Positions 30,926 to 30,988 of a DNA stretch of 30,988 bases are shown here, in pieces. A model generated the notes under the pieces. That model had not been told where the DNA came from and made no database searches. It worked only from the letters and a program-made list of their open reading frames with translations. This DNA comes from a virus. How positions within the stretch are numbered: the first letter of the stretch is position 1; each line of letters begins with the position of its first letter. Position numbers and translations under genes: made by a program. Location of the stretch: positions 1 to 30,988 of the IMG/VR virus record IMGVR_UViG_3300010370_000149; one strand, written 5' to 3'.

Positions 30926-30975
30926 AGTCTTAATGTAACTTTGTTGCAAAAATCAATACATAAATACAGATTGTG
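30926..30975. other. Late-unit leader next to the genome end
   Basis: 50 bases without a gene, AT-rich. A late promoter is expected here but none is convincing: TTGCAA followed 17 bases later by TATGAA overlaps the ParB-like start codon and is probably accidental. Confidence 0.3.
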
Positions 30976-30988
30976 ATGAGGCCGACAC
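30976..30988. repeat. Terminal direct repeat, right copy
   Basis: Exact copy of bases 1-13. If the ends join, the HNH gene end and the ParB-like start are separated by about 90 bases holding one copy of this sequence, the likely packaging-cut or circularisation point. Confidence 0.8.

Noticed and set aside
30926-30975. Late promoter before the ParB-like gene
   Set aside because: Only a weak TTGCAA/TATGAA pair, with the -10 box overlapping the start codon; not reported as a promoter.

Overview
The window looks like the complete or near-complete genome of a small siphophage (about 31 kb) that infects a Gram-negative bacterium. The virion module is lambda-like: a GpA-type large terminase, a GpB-type portal, a ClpP-type protease fused to a scaffold, and a G/G-T tail chaperone pair with the same GGGAAAG slippery site as lambda. 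Lysis uses an M15-type endopeptidase preceded by tiny membrane proteins. The first 13 bases are repeated exactly as the last 13, so the molecule is either circular in the assembly or linear with cohesive or redundant ends next to the terminase operon. I cannot name the host. No tRNA, rRNA, CRISPR array, IS element or integrase was seen.

Almost everything is transcribed leftward (minus strand). Reading from the right end: ParB/Srx-like protein, Mom-like DNA-modification enzyme, small and large terminase (30.9-27.3 kb); head genes (27.2-22.7 kb: small joining protein, portal, protease/scaffold, major capsid, connectors); tail genes (22.7-14.3 kb: completion proteins, tube candidate, frameshifted chaperone, short tape measure, tip proteins, collagen-motif fibre); lysis genes (14.3-13.5 kb); and a small block with an HExxH protein, a metallophosphoesterase and a winged-helix protein (13.5-12.3 kb). 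A structured 220-base intergenic stretch follows. The only two rightward genes lie at 11.7-12.1 kb and include a 57-residue helix-turn-helix regulator.

Left of that regulator the early module runs leftward: small proteins, SSB, a lambda-exonuclease/YqaJ-type nuclease with its usual partner, several small accessory genes, a C5-cytosine methyltransferase, an SF2 helicase, a VRR-NUC nuclease, a primase-helicase, small regulators and a terminal HNH nuclease beside the genome end. Genes are packed with ATGA/GTGA/TAATG overlaps, so translational coupling is the rule.

Some non-coding signals look new. (1) An 11-base motif, TTTTGACACGC, lies exactly 10 bases before the ATG of four late genes; a near copy precedes an internal ATG in the protease gene, where a separate scaffold protein would start. 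(2) Three matching 13-bp palindromes each hold the -35 box of an early promoter, one of which drives an apparently leaderless mRNA for the regulator; this looks like the phage's switch. (3) A pseudoknot-capable RNA (23 bp plus 9+7 bp interleaved stems, fully paired only in the leftward transcript) lies upstream of a 109-residue orphan gene. (4) A 17-of-18 bp long-range stem and a perfect 19-bp palindrome lie at the end of the primase gene. The phage also carries two different DNA-base modification enzymes (Mom-like and C5-methyltransferase).
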